A stretch of 64,000 nt of DNA from Thalassobacillus pellis (GTDB taxonomy: Bacteria; Bacillota; Bacilli; Bacillales; Halobacillaceae). The stretch spans positions 62,001 to 126,000 of the forward strand of contig NZ_JAFBDO010000007.1 of assembly GCF_016908295.1 (NCBI RefSeq). The letters run 5' to 3'. The notes under the pieces are model-generated. The model was given only the letters and a program-made list of their open reading frames with translations. It ran no database searches and was not told where the DNA came from. Of this stretch, positions 1 through 10,327 are shown piece by piece. Position numbers and translations under genes: made by a program. Every line of letters begins with the position of its first letter. Positions within the stretch are counted from its first letter, which is position 1.

Positions 1-491
1 TAAAGGGGCTTGTCCTGCTTGACCTCCCTGCCAGTTTGGAAGATTTAGCAGCTATAATTAAAAAGACCATACCAGAGAAAGTGTATGCGTGCTACCGGGT
101 ATCAGATGGTGCTTTTCTCAATAAATTACCATCCAGAGATGATTTTAAATGGTTCTATGCCTTATTACTGAAACAAAAATCACTTGATTTAAACAAGGAT
201 GCCAGAAAAATAGGTTCCTATAAAGGCTGGGACAAAGCTACTATTGTTTTTATATCCCAGGTGTTTTTTGACTTAGAGTTTGTTAAAATAGAAAATGGAC
301 TAATTTCGCTTCATCCTTCTCCATCCAAGAAGGATTTGAGTGAATCGGAAACGTATCAAAAGAAAATACATCAATTACAGGTAGAGAAACAGCTCTATTA
401 TTCGAATTATCGGGAGCTGAGAGCCTGGTTTGACCAGTATCTCGGGGAAAAGGATCAGGCTGTTAAGGAGGAAGTTACACATGGATTTTAA
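1..491 (+). CDS. recJ: Single-stranded-DNA-specific exonuclease RecJ, 3' end only
   Basis: The frame is open from the left edge (codons in phase from position 3) and ends with TAA at 489-491, giving about 162 C-terminal residues. RecJ is a 5'-3' single-strand exonuclease of recombination and mismatch repair. The DHH and DHHA1 catalytic domains lie outside the window; this part is the C-terminal region that Bacillus RecJ carries, ending in a charged helix. The call rests on similarity to Bacillus RecJ C-termini as I recall them and on position directly before apt, as in B. subtilis. The gene overlaps apt by 11 nt, so translation is probably coupled. A TTG at 36 could mimic a start but is internal. 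Confidence 0.85.
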   Translation, partial: KGLVLLDLPASLEDLAAIIKKTIPEKVYACYRVSDGAFLNKLPSRDDFKWFYALLLKQKSLDLNKDARKIGSYKGWDKATIVFISQVFFDLEFVKIENGLISLHPSPSKKDLSESETYQKKIHQLQVEKQLYYSNYRELRAWFDQYLGEKDQAVKEEVTHGF

Positions 492-993
492 AGAACATAT
501 TGCTATTGTTGAAGATTGGCCGAAAAAAGGGGTCAAATTTAAGGATATCACTCCACTAATGGATAATGGCAAAGCATTTAAAGCTGCTGTCGATGAAATT
601 GTGGAATACGCCAAGTCCCGGGATATTGACTTGATTGTCGGCCCAGAAGCACGAGGATTTATAGTTGGATGTCCTGTCTCCTACGCACTTGAAGCAGGCT
701 TCGCCCCCGTTCGGAAAGAAGGAAAACTGCCACGGGAAACGATTAAAGTCGATTACGGTCTGGAATATGGCAAAGATGTTCTTACCATTCATAAAGATGC
801 CATCAAACCAGGACAGCGTGTTTTAATTACGGATGACCTATTAGCGACAGGCGGTACGATCGAAGCAACCATCAAGCTTGTGGAAGAGCTTGGAGGTATT
901 GTGGCCGGATGTGCATTTTTGATTGAACTGACTTACCTCCATGGCAGAGATAAATTGAAAGGGCACGATGTCCTGACATTGATGCAATACTAA
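481..993 (+). CDS. apt: Adenine phosphoribosyltransferase
   Basis: Cytosolic purine-salvage enzyme joining adenine and PRPP to AMP. The 170-residue product has the usual APRT length. The PRPP-binding motif [13 protein letters not shown] is near residues 121-133 and the early motif [15 protein letters not shown] near 10-24. ATG 481 was chosen over an upstream in-frame start because an AAGGAGG at 465-471 sits 9 nt before it and the protein then starts as its family does. The gene overlaps recJ by 11 nt and is followed by a hairpin. recJ-apt-relA order is conserved in Bacillus. Confidence 0.97.
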   Translation: MDFKEHIAIVEDWPKKGVKFKDITPLMDNGKAFKAAVDEIVEYAKSRDIDLIVGPEARGFIVGCPVSYALEAGFAPVRKEGKLPRETIKVDYGLEYGKDVLTIHKDAIKPGQRVLITDDLLATGGTIEATIKLVEELGGIVAGCAFLIELTYLHGRDKLKGHDVLTLMQY

Positions 994-999
994 TAAAGG

Positions 1000-1040
1000 G
1001 GAGTGCCCTGAAATATGGGTACTCCTTGTTTACACTTTTT
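1000..1040 (+). terminator. Probable terminator after apt
   Basis: A 9-bp stem (1000-1008 with 1017-1025, one G-U pair) closes an 8-nt loop and is followed by an interrupted T-rich run ending in TTTTT at 1036-1040. It lies 6 nt after the apt stop. relA lies about 125 nt further on, so termination here may be partial. Confidence 0.55.
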
Positions 1041-1164
1041 GAAGAGTACGGCAGGTATTGGAAAGCAGCATGTTTCCCTTTACATTTTCCGATCTTTTTT
1101 TGATAATGAAAAACAACTACCTCAATAGATAAAGGTACATGAGGAAAGAAACCAGGGTGATTAG

Positions 1165-3366
1165 ATGTCGAAAGACAAAATTCTGAGCGCAGAAGAAGTG
1201 ATAAACGGTGCAAGTCAGTATTTAAGCCAGGAAGATACTGACTTTATTCGTCATGCTTACGAATTTGCCGAAAACGCTCATAAAGATCAATATCGAAAAT
1301 CAGGAGAACCATACATCATCCACCCGATTCAGGTGGCGGGCATACTAGTCAACCTGGAAATGGACCCGGAAACTATCGCTGGTGGTTTTCTTCATGATGT
1401 GGTAGAAGATACAGATTTCTCCATAGAAGCGATCGAACAAGCCTTTAACAAGGAAGTAGCTATGCTTGTCGACGGTGTCACCAAGCTAGGAAAAATCAAG
1501 TACAAATCGAAGGAAGCCCAGCAGGCAGAAAATCATAGAAAAATGTTTGTAGCTATGGCTAAAGATATCCGCGTTATTCTTATCAAACTTGCGGACCGCC
1601 TTCATAATATGCGTACATTGAAACATCTCCCGCCGGAGAAACAGAGACGGATTTCGAATGAAACCCTTGAAATATTTGCACCTTTAGCGCACCGCTTAGG
1701 TATTTCAACAATTAAATGGGAGTTGGAAGATACTGCCCTTCGTTATTTAAACCCTCAGCAGTATTACCGCATAGTCCATTTGATGAAACAAAAGCGGAAT
1801 GAGCGGGAGTATTATATCGAAGACGTAATGAAAGAAATTGAGGAAAGGCTAGATGAAGTCAATATAGATGCGGAAATATCCGGCCGGCCCAAGCACCTCT
1901 ACAGTATCTATCGCAAAATGGTCCTTCAGAACAAGCAGTTCAATGAAATTTATGATTTACTGGCGGTACGGGTTACCGTCAATAACATAAAGGATTGTTA
2001 TGCAGTACTCGGCATCATCCATACCTGTTGGAAACCGATGCCTGGAAGGTTCAAGGATTATATTGCCATGCCAAAACCAAATCTGTATCAGTCACTCCAC
2101 ACTACTGTTATCGGGCCCAAGGGTGACCCTTTGGAGGTACAGATAAGAACGCACGAAATGCATGAAATAGCTGAATACGGTATCGCAGCCCATTGGGCTT
2201 ATAAAGAAGGCGGACAAGTGAATCCGACCAAACAGTCCTTTGAGGAAAAACTGACGTGGTTCAGGGAGATACTGGAATGGCAGAATGAGACACATGATGC
2301 TGAAGAATTCATGGAATCTCTTAAGGTCGACCTATTTTCGGATATGGTATATGTATTCACCCCAAAAGGTGACGTTATCGAGCTTCCATCAGGCTCTGTT
2401 CCTGTTGACTTTGCCTATCGAATCCATACGGAAGTTGGCAACCATACTATTGGCGCGAAAGTTAATGGCAAGATGGAGCCGCTTGATTACAAGCTTAAAA
2501 CTGGAGATATTGTTGAGATGATGACCTCCAAGCATTCTTATGGGCCTTCCAAGGATTGGATCAAGCTTGCACAAACTTCTCAGGCGAAAAATAAAATCAA
2601 ACAATTTTTCAAAAAGCAGCGCAGAGAAGAAAATATATTAAAAGGCAAAGAGCTGGTCGAAAAAGAAATCAAGGCGATGGACCTTCCACCTAAGGAAGTT
2701 CTCACAGCAGAAAATCTCGACCGAGTATCGGAAAAATTCAATTTCAGTACGGAAGAAGATATGTTTGCTGCTGTTGGTTATCAAGGAATTACGGCAGCAC
2801 AAATTGCTACAAGACTGACAGAAAAAATACGCAAGCAAAAAGAAAAAGAACAAAATCTTCAAGAAACCTTGGAAGAAGTGAATACAGAAGTCAAATCCAA
2901 GCCTTCAGGCAGAAGAGATTCAGGCGTGAAAGTCAAAGGAGTTGACAACCTCCTTGTAAGGCTCTCCAAGTGTTGTAATCCCGTACCAGGTGACGATATC
3001 ATCGGGTATATCACGAAAGGCAGAGGGGTGTCTGTTCATCGTACGGACTGCCCTAATGTACAGACAGAAGAGGCTGAAACAAGGCTTCTTCCCGTCGAAT
3101 GGGAAGGCATGGGGACTGATTCCAAACAATACCATGTTGATTTAGAAATATCTGGTTATGACAGACGTGGGTTATTGAATGAAGTCCTTCAGGCAGTAAA
3201 TGAAACAAAAACGAATATTACTGCTGTTTCAGGGAAGTCGGATCGAAATAAGATGGCTACAATCAACATTACGATTTTGATTCAAAATATCAATCATTTG
3301 AGGAAAATAGTAGATAGAATAAAGCAGATACCAGAAGTATATACCGTAAGAAGAATGATGCAGTAA
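1165..3366 (+). CDS. relA: Bifunctional (p)ppGpp synthetase/hydrolase
   Basis: Long RSH enzyme of 733 residues that makes and degrades (p)ppGpp in the stringent response at the ribosome. The N-terminal HD hydrolase domain keeps its metal and catalytic residues (H53, H77-D78, E81-D82 in HDVVED), so hydrolysis should be active. The synthetase domain follows ([10 protein letters not shown] near 244-253 and YQSLHT). A TGS domain begins near 395 ([14 protein letters not shown]), then a helical/zinc-finger region with a conserved CC pair, then a C-terminal ACT domain. ATG 1165 has AGGGTGA upstream. dtd follows 13 nt after the stop, as in B. subtilis. Confidence 0.97.
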   Translation: MSKDKILSAEEVINGASQYLSQEDTDFIRHAYEFAENAHKDQYRKSGEPYIIHPIQVAGILVNLEMDPETIAGGFLHDVVEDTDFSIEAIEQAFNKEVAMLVDGVTKLGKIKYKSKEAQQAENHRKMFVAMAKDIRVILIKLADRLHNMRTLKHLPPEKQRRISNETLEIFAPLAHRLGISTIKWELEDTALRYLNPQQYYRIVHLMKQKRNEREYYIEDVMKEIEERLDEVNIDAEISGRPKHLYSIYRKMVLQNKQFNEIYDLLAVRVTVNNIKDCYAVLGIIHTCWKPMPGRFKDYIAMPKPNLYQSLHTTVIGPKGDPLEVQIRTHEMHEIAEYGIAAHWAYKEGGQVNPTKQSFEEKLTWFREILEWQNETHDAEEFMESLKVDLFSDMVYVFTPKGDVIELPSGSVPVDFAYRIHTEVGNHTIGAKVNGKMEPLDYKLKTGDIVEMMTSKHSYGPSKDWIKLAQTSQAKNKIKQFFKKQRREENILKGKELVEKEIKAMDLPPKEVLTAENLDRVSEKFNFSTEEDMFAAVGYQGITAAQIATRLTEKIRKQKEKEQNLQETLEEVNTEVKSKPSGRRDSGVKVKGVDNLLVRLSKCCNPVPGDDIIGYITKGRGVSVHRTDCPNVQTEEAETRLLPVEWEGMGTDSKQYHVDLEISGYDRRGLLNEVLQAVNETKTNITAVSGKSDRNKMATINITILIQNINHLRKIVDRIKQIPEVYTVRRMMQ

Positions 3367-3379
3367 GGAGTTCTTGTTT

Positions 3380-3826
3380 ATGAAAGCAGTCATACAACGT
3401 GCAGAAAATGCTTCCGTAACCGTGGAAGGCCGAACAACTGGGGAAATCGATTTTGGGATTGTTGTCTTATTAGGCGTCACTCATGAAGATACGGCAGAGG
3501 ATGCAAAGTATCTTGTCAACAAGATTTTGAACCTGCGTATTTTTGAAGATGAAGCAGGGAAAATGAACCTCAGTTTGAAAGACACCAAAGGTAAACTGCT
3601 GAGTATATCTCAGTTTACTTTATATGGGGATACCAGGAAAGGACGCAGGCCGAATTTTATGGCAGCAGCCAAACCAGATAAAGCCAAAGAGCTTTATGAA
3701 ACTTTTAACCGTTTAGTTGAGGATGAAGGCGTTATTCTTGCTGAGGGTGCATTTGGTGAAATGATGGACGTAAAGCTGAACAATGTAGGCCCTGTGACCT
3801 TGATTTTAGATAGTAAGGAAAGATAG
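3380..3826 (+). CDS. dtd: D-aminoacyl-tRNA deacylase
   Basis: Homodimeric proofreading enzyme that hydrolyses D-amino acids from mischarged tRNA. The 148-residue length is typical. The signature [19 protein letters not shown] is in the middle and the cross-subunit Gly-cisPro motif is represented by NVGPVTL near the C-terminus. ATG 3380 follows TAAGGAG (3364-3370), which overlaps the relA stop, with 9-nt spacing; a TTG at 3374 lies too close to that SD. It is cotranscribed with relA. Confidence 0.95.
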   Translation: MKAVIQRAENASVTVEGRTTGEIDFGIVVLLGVTHEDTAEDAKYLVNKILNLRIFEDEAGKMNLSLKDTKGKLLSISQFTLYGDTRKGRRPNFMAAAKPDKAKELYETFNRLVEDEGVILAEGAFGEMMDVKLNNVGPVTLILDSKER

Positions 3827-3847
3827 CTCTAAATATTATTTCAAATA

Positions 3848-3891
3848 AAAAATCCAGTGGAGAAGAACATAATCTCCGCTGGATTTTTTTA
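3848..3891 (+). terminator. Strong terminator after dtd, likely bidirectional
   Basis: A 13-bp stem (3851-3863 with 3873-3885, one G-U) is followed by a run of seven T and preceded by a run of A, so it can also work on the minus strand. It closes the recJ-apt-relA-dtd block. Confidence 0.85.
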
Positions 3892-3983
3892 TTTGGCACG
3901 TCATAGACAAGGGGCACAAGGTGAAATATCATTTACCATAATTGTGTATTTACCCAACCATTAACCCAAACAACTTTTTTCAT

Positions 3984-4040
3984 CGAAAAAAAGGACGCCT
4001 CAAGGGAGTCTATTATAGACTTTTGAGACAGTCCCTTTTA
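3984..4040 (-). terminator. Terminator for the amidase gene
   Basis: Read on the minus strand, GGGACTGTCTC pairs imperfectly with GAGGCGTCC around an inner perfect hairpin (AGTCTA/TAGACT). The structure ends in a run of seven T at 3993-3986. It lies about 30 nt beyond the amidase stop. Confidence 0.65.
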
Positions 4041-4069
4041 TAAGTACTCCATGATTGTATGATGACTAG

Positions 4070-5533
4070 TTACTTAAAATAATTATTAAGTCCGTTTACA
4101 ATGCCTTCTGCAACTTGATTCTGATAGGAAGATGTCTTGACCAGTTGTTCTTCTTTCGTATTTGAAAGGAATCCCAGTTCAAGCAGTACAGCCGGCTTGT
4201 TATTATTGCGGATAACATGGTAGTCGCTTTGCTTTGCACCGCGGTCTCTTAAACCGGTAGCTCGTACAAGACCCCGCTGTAGATTCGCTGCCAGACTCCT
4301 GTCCCCGCTTTCGGCATAAAATGTATTAAGTCCTCTTGCACTTGGGGAGGGCGGGAAGCTATTATAGTGTAAACTGATAAATACATCAGCATTAGAACTG
4401 TTTGACAAGGAAGTTCTGCCAAATAATGAAACGTATGTATCATTACTTCGCGTCATAATAACTTTTGCCCCTGCAGCCTTCAGATACGCTTTCACGCGAA
4501 ACGCGGTATCCAGGGTAATGTGTTTCTCATAAGAACCTCTTGCGCCTATAGCACCGCTGTCTCTTCCGCCATGCCCGGCATCAAGTATTATTATCTTGTT
4601 AGAAAGTTTTCCTTTTGCAGGAGTAGAAGACCCATTGCTTGGTGTGACAATCCATCCCGCGACATAAGCGGTATCAGATCCATTTTGGATTTTATACCAG
4701 CTGCCTTCTTTAGCTAAAACTCTGAATCTATCACCTTTATGAGCCCTGTCTAAAATAGAATAGCTGGTCGATGGACCGCTTCTCAGGTTTGTCCCATCAT
4801 AGTTCAAAACAACATATTGACTGGTGCTTCCTGTCTGGCTGTCAGCTTTCTTCGTTAACCAGCCTGCAATCCAGCCGGTATCACCATCTGATAACTTGAC
4901 CTGGTACCAGTCGTTTTGTTTTTCTAAGTATCTAAGTTCATCTCCACTATGTACCTGGTCGATTACTTTTCCACTTAGTGAACCACTGTTTCTTACATTT
5001 AGCACTGGTACATCCACAATCACGGTCCCACTATAGCTTGCGTGTGTTGGTTGTGATTGTTCACTGGTGTTTTGAGAGATCGTACTTGTGTAATCACCAT
5101 GAACCCACCCATTGAGTCCGTTCCTGTTGATTTTGAGCCAATCCCCTTTCTGGGAAACGACTTTGGCCTGATCCCCTTTCATCAGATGTGAAAGGATTTT
5201 TGAGTTTGTATTTGGCTCGGTACGAATTCTTAGGTAGTTGTAGTCGGATTTAATCATCTCTGACTGTTTAACCTGTACCAGCCATTTTGCTACCCAGGCG
5301 GTGCGGGTGTTCCACTGGATTTTCACCCAATTCTGTTTTTCGTCAACGATATGATAGGATTCACTCCTATGTACTTGACCAATCCGGTCATAGTGTGTTC
5401 CCGGACCTTCTCTGACATTGAGGGTGTCTACGTTCACAATTGCGTCGTCCGCGTATGCGGAAGTGGTGAATGCAGTTACACCAAGGATTGTCAGAAAAAG
5501 GATGCCAAGTAACTGATGCAGCCTTAAGACCAA
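4070..5533 (-). CDS. Secreted N-acetylmuramoyl-L-alanine amidase with four SH3b domains
   Basis: Cell-wall hydrolase of 487 residues that cuts the amide bond between MurNAc and the stem peptide. A signal peptide (residues 1-28, hydrophobic core, then TSAYA) is followed by four SH3b wall-binding repeats (about 30-90, 92-150, 168-226 and 242-300), each with the NVR/LRxGP pattern. A C-terminal Amidase_3 domain starts near 313 with DAGHGGRDSGA; the second zinc histidine is in SLHYNS and the catalytic Glu in VLLELGFLSN. It occupies the position of B. subtilis yrvJ, between dtd and hisS. The start is TTG 5533 with GGAGG about 9 nt upstream. It is transcribed alone, opposite to its neighbours. Confidence 0.93.
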   Translation of the reverse strand: MVLRLHQLLGILFLTILGVTAFTTSAYADDAIVNVDTLNVREGPGTHYDRIGQVHRSESYHIVDEKQNWVKIQWNTRTAWVAKWLVQVKQSEMIKSDYNYLRIRTEPNTNSKILSHLMKGDQAKVVSQKGDWLKINRNGLNGWVHGDYTSTISQNTSEQSQPTHASYSGTVIVDVPVLNVRNSGSLSGKVIDQVHSGDELRYLEKQNDWYQVKLSDGDTGWIAGWLTKKADSQTGSTSQYVVLNYDGTNLRSGPSTSYSILDRAHKGDRFRVLAKEGSWYKIQNGSDTAYVAGWIVTPSNGSSTPAKGKLSNKIIILDAGHGGRDSGAIGARGSYEKHITLDTAFRVKAYLKAAGAKVIMTRSNDTYVSLFGRTSLSNSSNADVFISLHYNSFPPSPSARGLNTFYAESGDRSLAANLQRGLVRATGLRDRGAKQSDYHVIRNNNKPAVLLELGFLSNTKEEQLVKTSSYQNQVAEGIVNGLNNYFK

Positions 5534-5655
5534 TTATCCCTGCCTCCTTTTTGTTCGTTATTCGTGCTTAATTTTACCATTTCGACAAAATATAAGAAAT
5601 ACCTTTTTTTGATCACTTTTTTTCTTGCAAAAGTACTATAAATGAAATCAGACAC

Positions 5656-5684
5656 TTGACTTTGCCTTCTTCGCGTCATATGAT
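5656..5684 (+). promoter_or_regulatory. Sigma-A promoter of the hisS-aspS leader
   Basis: TTGACT (5656-5661), a 17-nt spacer and TATGAT (5679-5684) match the housekeeping consensus closely. It begins transcription just before the T-box leader. Confidence 0.85.
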
Positions 5685-5690
5685 AATAAT

Positions 5691-5956
5691 CAATTCAAAA
5701 AAGAGTCGTAAAAACCGATGAGGGAAAAAGTAGTCAGATTCCCATATGGACAGAGAAGAAATGCCACTAGGCTGAAAGCATTTCTCCATGTGCCCTGATG
5801 AAAGACATTCTTTAGGTTCTGTATCGAACAACCTAGTAGGTACAGACGTATGCAGGCGTTAACTGTATGGAGCGGAAACACGGTGAAAGCCTGTTTCAAC
5901 CAGGGTGGCAACGCGGGTAACTCCCGTCCCTTATACATAAGGGACGGGAGTTTTTT
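5691..5956 (+). promoter_or_regulatory. T-box leader (riboswitch) of hisS-aspS with intrinsic terminator
   Basis: The leader has a Stem I with AGTA at 5729-5732, the helix 5733-5737/5795-5799, GAA at 5800-5802 and the specifier region GACAT at 5804-5808. The T-box core GGGTGGCAACGCGG lies at 5903-5916. The terminator is a near-perfect stem (5919-5933 with 5936-5950) followed by six T. GAC (Asp) followed by A is the canonical specifier placement. The T-box UGGC (5906-5909) would pair with an acceptor end GCCA, which fits the G73 of tRNA-Asp rather than the C73 usual in bacterial tRNA-His. CAU (His) overlaps GAC by one base. Uncharged tRNA should stabilise the antiterminator and switch on hisS-aspS. 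Confidence 0.93.
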
Positions 5957-6004
5957 GTATGTAACTGCCAATCCCTTCCAAAAATACAGAGGAGGAAGTT
6001 GATC

Positions 6005-7282
6005 ATGAACATAAAAGGCCCAAGAGGCACGCAGGATATTCTTCCAGGAAATTCAGAGCAATGGCAATATGTTGAAAGTACCTTAATGGAACTTTGCAAG
6101 AGATATAACTATAAAGAAATCCGCACACCTATCTTTGAGCAGACGGAGTTGTTCCAGCGAAGTGTAGGGGATACCACAGATATAGTCCAAAAGGAAATGT
6201 ACACATTTACCGATCGTGGCGACAGGAGTCTGACACTCCGGCCAGAGGGAACAGCCTCTGTTGTCAGGTCGTTTGTCCAAAATAAGGTATTCGGGCAGCC
6301 TTCCCAGCCCACGAAATATTTCTATATCGGACCAATGTTCCGCTATGAACGTCCGCAGCAAGGCAGAATGCGGCAATTTTACCAGTTTGGGATTGAGGCA
6401 CTCGGCAGTGCTGACCCCGCTATTGATGCTGAAGTACTTGCATTAGCATTGAACAGTTATCAGGAACTTGGGTTAAAGTCGCTTAAGCTTGTAATCAACA
6501 GTCTTGGAGATAATGAAAGCAGGCAGCAACACAGGGAGGCACTGATTGCCCACTTTGCACCATATCGGACAGAACTTTGTCAAGACTGCCAAACCCGTCT
6601 CGATAAAAATCCACTTCGTGTTCTTGACTGCAAGAAAGACAGGGATCACCCGGCAATGGAATCTGCACCATCAGTTCTTGACTATTTGAACGATTATTCC
6701 CGAAATTATTTTAATAAAGTGAAAGTCTATCTGGACACGATGGGAATTGATTATGTGGTTGATAAAAACCTTGTGCGCGGTCTTGACTATTACAACCACA
6801 CGGCATTTGAGATCATGAGTGATGCTGAAGGGTTTGGAGCCATCACCACATTGAGCGGCGGTGGAAGGTACAATGGTCTTGTCGAGGAAATGGGTGGGCC
6901 AGAAACGCCTGGCATCGGGTTCGCCATGAGTATTGAACGCCTATTAATGGCCCTGGAGGCGGAAGGTATTCAGCTTCCAATCGATGACACCCTGGATTGT
7001 TATTTTGTAGCGATGGGGGACGAAGCAAAAACAGAAACAGTACGATTGGCGTACCTGCTAAGAAAAAATGGCATCCAAGTGGATAAGGATTATTTAGACC
7101 GAAAGCTGAAAGCTCAATTTAAATCGGCGGACCGTCTAAAAGCAAAATATGTAATAGTGCTGGGTGAACAGGAATTGGCTGAAAATAAAGCTAATGTAAA
7201 AAAAATGACCACTGGTGAACAAATAGAAGTATCACTTGATGAACTGGTCAGTTACCTAAAGAAGGAACTAGGAGGAAAATAA
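6005..7282 (+). CDS. hisS: Histidyl-tRNA synthetase
   Basis: Class II synthetase charging tRNA-His, 425 residues. The N-terminus [15 protein letters not shown] is characteristic; motif 2 is in the [21 protein letters not shown] segment (about 105-125). The histidine-binding [14 protein letters not shown] is near 257-270 and motif 3 [11 protein letters not shown] near 303-313. The anticodon-binding domain is C-terminal. ATG 6005 has GGAGG 9 nt upstream; a TTG at 5999 would be too close to it. aspS starts 1 nt after the stop. Confidence 0.98.
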   Translation: MNIKGPRGTQDILPGNSEQWQYVESTLMELCKRYNYKEIRTPIFEQTELFQRSVGDTTDIVQKEMYTFTDRGDRSLTLRPEGTASVVRSFVQNKVFGQPSQPTKYFYIGPMFRYERPQQGRMRQFYQFGIEALGSADPAIDAEVLALALNSYQELGLKSLKLVINSLGDNESRQQHREALIAHFAPYRTELCQDCQTRLDKNPLRVLDCKKDRDHPAMESAPSVLDYLNDYSRNYFNKVKVYLDTMGIDYVVDKNLVRGLDYYNHTAFEIMSDAEGFGAITTLSGGGRYNGLVEEMGGPETPGIGFAMSIERLLMALEAEGIQLPIDDTLDCYFVAMGDEAKTETVRLAYLLRKNGIQVDKDYLDRKLKAQFKSADRLKAKYVIVLGEQELAENKANVKKMTTGEQIEVSLDELVSYLKKELGGK

Positions 7283-7283
7283 A

Positions 7284-9071
7284 ATGGAGAGACATCACGG
7301 CGGTCTTTTACGGGAAGAGCATATTGGAAACCAAGTTGTATTAAAAGGTTGGGTGCAAAAGCGCAGAGACCTCGGTGGTTTGATATTCATCGATCTGCGT
7401 GACCGCTCTGGTATTGTTCAGGTCGTATTCAATCCGGAGGTTTCGAGAGAATCGTTAGAAACAGCTGAGCAGGTCCGGAATGAGTATGTCCTGGAAATTC
7501 ACGGTAAAGTACTCAGCAGGAGTGAGGATACCATCAACGAAAATCTGGCAACAGGTTCCATTGAAGTACAAGCGGAGAAAGTAGTGATTTTGAATAAATC
7601 CAAGAACCCTCCTTTCATGCTGGAAGATGAAACGGATGTTGCAGAAGAGCTTCGTTTGAAGTACCGTTATTTGGATCTTCGGAGAAAACCGATGCAGGAA
7701 ACTTTCCAACTTCGGCACAAGACCAATCAGGTCGTTCGTAATTTCTTGAATGAAGATGGATATCTAGAGATGGAAACACCGATGCTGACAAAGAGCACTC
7801 CCGAGGGAGCAAGGGATTATCTGGTACCAAGTCGTGTACACCCTGGTGAGTTTTACGCTTTACCTCAGTCGCCACAGCTGTTCAAGCAGCTTCTGATGTT
7901 GTCCGGTTTTGAGAAATATTATCAAATCGCCCGCTGTTTCCGTGATGAAGATCTTCGCGCTGACAGACAGCCTGAATTTACCCAGATCGATATCGAAACT
8001 TCCTTCCTGTCCAAGGAAGAGATCATGGACATGACGGAACGGATGATGCAGCAGGTAATGAAGGAGGTTAAAGGAATTGAACTTCCATTACCGCTCCCGC
8101 GAATGAGATATGAAGAGGCCATGGAACGTTATGGGTCAGATAAACCGGATACGCGCTTTGGTATGGAGCTTGTCAATATTTCCGAACTTGTGAAGGAATC
8201 TGGGTTCCAAGTATTCAGTGGAGCAGTAGCCTCTGGTGGTCAGGTGAGCGCCATCAATGTCACTGGCAAAGCGGATAGTTTTTCAAGAAAAGATATTGAT
8301 AAGCTTACAGAATTTGTGAAAGGATATGGGGCAAAAGGATTGGCTTGGCTCAAAGCTGGGAAAGACAATGACTTAAACGGTCCGATTGCTAAGTTTATCA
8401 GTGAAGAAGAAGCAAACGGACTTGTAGATGCATTGGAAATCAAAGAAGGGGACTTGCTGCTTTTTGTTGCAGATAAAATATCTGTAGTACAGGAAAGCCT
8501 TGGATCGTTAAGGTTAAAACTTGGCAAGGAGCTTGAACTGATTGATGAAAGTAAATTTAATTTCTTATGGGTGACAGATTGGCCACTTTTCGAGTATGAC
8601 GAAGAAGCAGGCCGCTATTTTGCAGCCCACCATCCTTTTACTATGCCTGTGGAAGAGGAATTGGAAATGCTTGAAACTGACCCGGGACATGTGCATGCGG
8701 AAGCATATGACCTTGTGTTGAATGGTTATGAATTAGGTGGGGGATCATTACGTATTCACCGGAAAGAAATACAGGAAAAGATGTTTAAAGTACTGGGATT
8801 CTCTGAAGAAGAGGCTCAGGACCAGTTCGGGTTCTTGCTTGAAGCTTTGGAATATGGTGCTCCACCGCATGGAGGTATTGCGTTAGGATTGGATCGGATC
8901 GTTATGCTGCTCGCCGGCCGCAACAACTTGCGTGATACGATTCTATTCCCAAAAACTGCTTCTGCCTCCTGTCTGCTCACCGAGGCCCCAGGTGGTGTGA
9001 GCAAAGCTCAGATGGAAGAATTACATCTCAAAACTGTGGATAAGAAAGCAGGGGAAGAAGAAGGAACGTAA
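7284..9071 (+). CDS. aspS: Aspartyl-tRNA synthetase
   Basis: Class IIb synthetase of 595 residues: N-terminal OB anticodon-binding domain ([20 protein letters not shown] near 22-41), catalytic core and the bacterial GAD insertion. Motif 2 reads [20 protein letters not shown] (about 214-233) and motif 3 [15 protein letters not shown] near the C-terminus. GGAGG 7271-7275 lies inside the end of hisS. It shares the T-box leader with hisS. The gene that usually follows in B. subtilis (tcdA/yrvM) is not here; a 6S RNA gene comes next. Confidence 0.98.
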   Translation: MERHHGGLLREEHIGNQVVLKGWVQKRRDLGGLIFIDLRDRSGIVQVVFNPEVSRESLETAEQVRNEYVLEIHGKVLSRSEDTINENLATGSIEVQAEKVVILNKSKNPPFMLEDETDVAEELRLKYRYLDLRRKPMQETFQLRHKTNQVVRNFLNEDGYLEMETPMLTKSTPEGARDYLVPSRVHPGEFYALPQSPQLFKQLLMLSGFEKYYQIARCFRDEDLRADRQPEFTQIDIETSFLSKEEIMDMTERMMQQVMKEVKGIELPLPLPRMRYEEAMERYGSDKPDTRFGMELVNISELVKESGFQVFSGAVASGGQVSAINVTGKADSFSRKDIDKLTEFVKGYGAKGLAWLKAGKDNDLNGPIAKFISEEEANGLVDALEIKEGDLLLFVADKISVVQESLGSLRLKLGKELELIDESKFNFLWVTDWPLFEYDEEAGRYFAAHHPFTMPVEEELEMLETDPGHVHAEAYDLVLNGYELGGGSLRIHRKEIQEKMFKVLGFSEEEAQDQFGFLLEALEYGAPPHGGIALGLDRIVMLLAGRNNLRDTILFPKTASASCLLTEAPGGVSKAQMEELHLKTVDKKAGEEEGT

Positions 9072-9114
9072 TGGAAATGTAACAATAATATGGCAGATCT
9101 TGTTACAATAATTA

Positions 9115-9143
9115 TTGAAATTCCTACTTCCGTATGCTATTAT
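9115..9143 (+). promoter_or_regulatory. Promoter of 6S RNA
   Basis: TTGAAA (9115-9120), a 17-nt spacer and TATTAT (9138-9143). The predicted start near 9150 is just upstream of the 6S closing stem. Confidence 0.75.
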
Positions 9144-9150
9144 TTTAATA

Positions 9151-9387
9151 CAAAGTAAATGAACCAATCCTGATGTGTACGTTGTTCTAATGTACGTTTT
9201 GACCGAACATTGAAGTTTAGGGAGCCTGGAGTTTTTGTGTGGAGTGCATGCCTCGTAAGCTGGGGAAGCATGAAGCAGAAAGCAGGGCACCCACCTGCTA
9301 GGAGCGGGTTCAAAACTCATGAAACAACGGCACGATTGGGATTGGAAATACATAAAAAAGACCTTGGGGCTATCCTCAAGGTCTTTT
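9151..9387 (+). ncRNA. bsrA: 6S RNA (bsrA/6S-1-like) with its terminator
   Basis: A regulator that mimics an open promoter and binds sigma-A RNA polymerase. The two ends pair: CCAATCC (9164-9170) with GGATTGG (9340-9346), GTG (9175-9177) with CAC (9332-9334) and GTTGTT (9181-9186) with AACAAC (9324-9329), leaving a large central bubble. A terminator hairpin (about 9360-9382, then TTTTT) follows. B. subtilis 6S-1 is also just after aspS. The 5' and 3' ends are approximate. An open frame running through it is not a gene. Confidence 0.85.
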
Positions 9388-9429
9388 TATTGGTTAGAAA
9401 AAGTATAGATATTTTTATGGACGTGTTAT

Positions 9430-9515
9430 CCCTTCCAAGTCTTATGCTTTCCTCTTTATGACAGGGAACGCCGCGGCAAGGACTTAAGCTGGTCGGGGTA
9501 AGGAAGGCGTTTCTA
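9430..9515 (+). repeat. Degenerate copy of the 121-bp palindromic repeat
   Basis: This segment aligns along its length with the array at 31326-31600: CCTCTTT-TGACAG-GAACG in the middle and CTTAAGCTGGTCGGGG at the end, with scattered substitutions and a 4-nt deletion. It lies between the 6S terminator and the 3' end of the convergent RsfA-type gene. The rest of 9388-9541 shows no gene. Confidence 0.7.
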
Positions 9516-9541
9516 CTTTTAATCTGTAATGTTTATTTTGT

Positions 9542-10219
9542 TTATCTTGCGACTTGTTCGAGATTACCGTTTCGCTCCATGCGAAATTGTGGTTTTGTAG
9601 GGTTCCCATCCTCATCAAACACAATCATTTTACGGGCTCTATCCATGATTTGGATAAGCACTTGATAGTCTTCCTTCATAGTTACCAGCTGGTTTTGCAG
9701 TTTGACATACTGTTTTTCCAGACGTTCGTTTTCCTGCTTGAGGCGTTCATTCTCCTCTGCAAACTTATCCAGTTTCGTCAATTCGTTCGAATTGGAGGTC
9801 ATACTCGATTGCAGCTGATGAAGGTATTGAATAACTCTCTGAAGATCTAAATCTTGCTTAACTTCTTCCTCTTTACCTGCCGAAAAATCGGTGGCAGTAG
9901 TCGAATAAGAATTGTGGGAGAAAGTTGGTTCTGTTTTTGGGAAATAAGCTTTCTTGGTTTGTTTCTTCGGTTCTTCTGCAGCTTCTGCCCGTTTCTTTTC
10001 TTTCCTTTGCTTCTTTGCAATTTCAATAGCCTGATCATACTTCTGCCGTACTTCTGCATTCCATCGGAACCCACAGGCAGCTGATGTTCTGTTTAGCGCG
10101 TCTCCGACTTCATCGAAGGCTTTTAATTGGGTGCTGCCTTCGCGGATATGACGAAGAACTGTTTCTGCCAATAATAAATCATCCTCATGAGACCAAGCAT
10201 CTTGTCTTACTTTTGTCAT
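9542..10219 (-). CDS. RsfA-family transcription factor
   Basis: A 225-residue protein with an N-terminal Myb/SANT-like domain (residues 1-70: RQDAWSHEDDLLLAETVLRHI and a GFRWNAEVR motif), a basic low-complexity linker and a coiled coil near 145-190. This is the layout of RsfA/YlbO-type regulators, which in B. subtilis act in the forespore. The name RsfA is a family call, since B. subtilis rsfA lies elsewhere. ATG 10219 has AGGAG 8 nt upstream. Sporulation-time expression is inferred from family knowledge only. Confidence 0.8.
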   Translation of the reverse strand: MTKVRQDAWSHEDDLLLAETVLRHIREGSTQLKAFDEVGDALNRTSAACGFRWNAEVRQKYDQAIEIAKKQRKEKKRAEAAEEPKKQTKKAYFPKTEPTFSHNSYSTTATDFSAGKEEEVKQDLDLQRVIQYLHQLQSSMTSNSNELTKLDKFAEENERLKQENERLEKQYVKLQNQLVTMKEDYQVLIQIMDRARKMIVFDEDGNPTKPQFRMERNGNLEQVAR

Positions 10220-10327
10220 TTAAATTCACTCCTATTCTTAAAGGTCATATCTAGTAGTTTTAAAAACTAGTTTGTTATTTTTATCCATATTCTGACCAAT
10301 AAAAATAGGAAATATACAAGGTGAAAA

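Noticed and set aside
9210-9461. Open frame running through the 6S RNA and its terminator
   Set aside because: The 6S closing stem, promoter and terminator explain the region; the frame has no SD and crosses the terminator.
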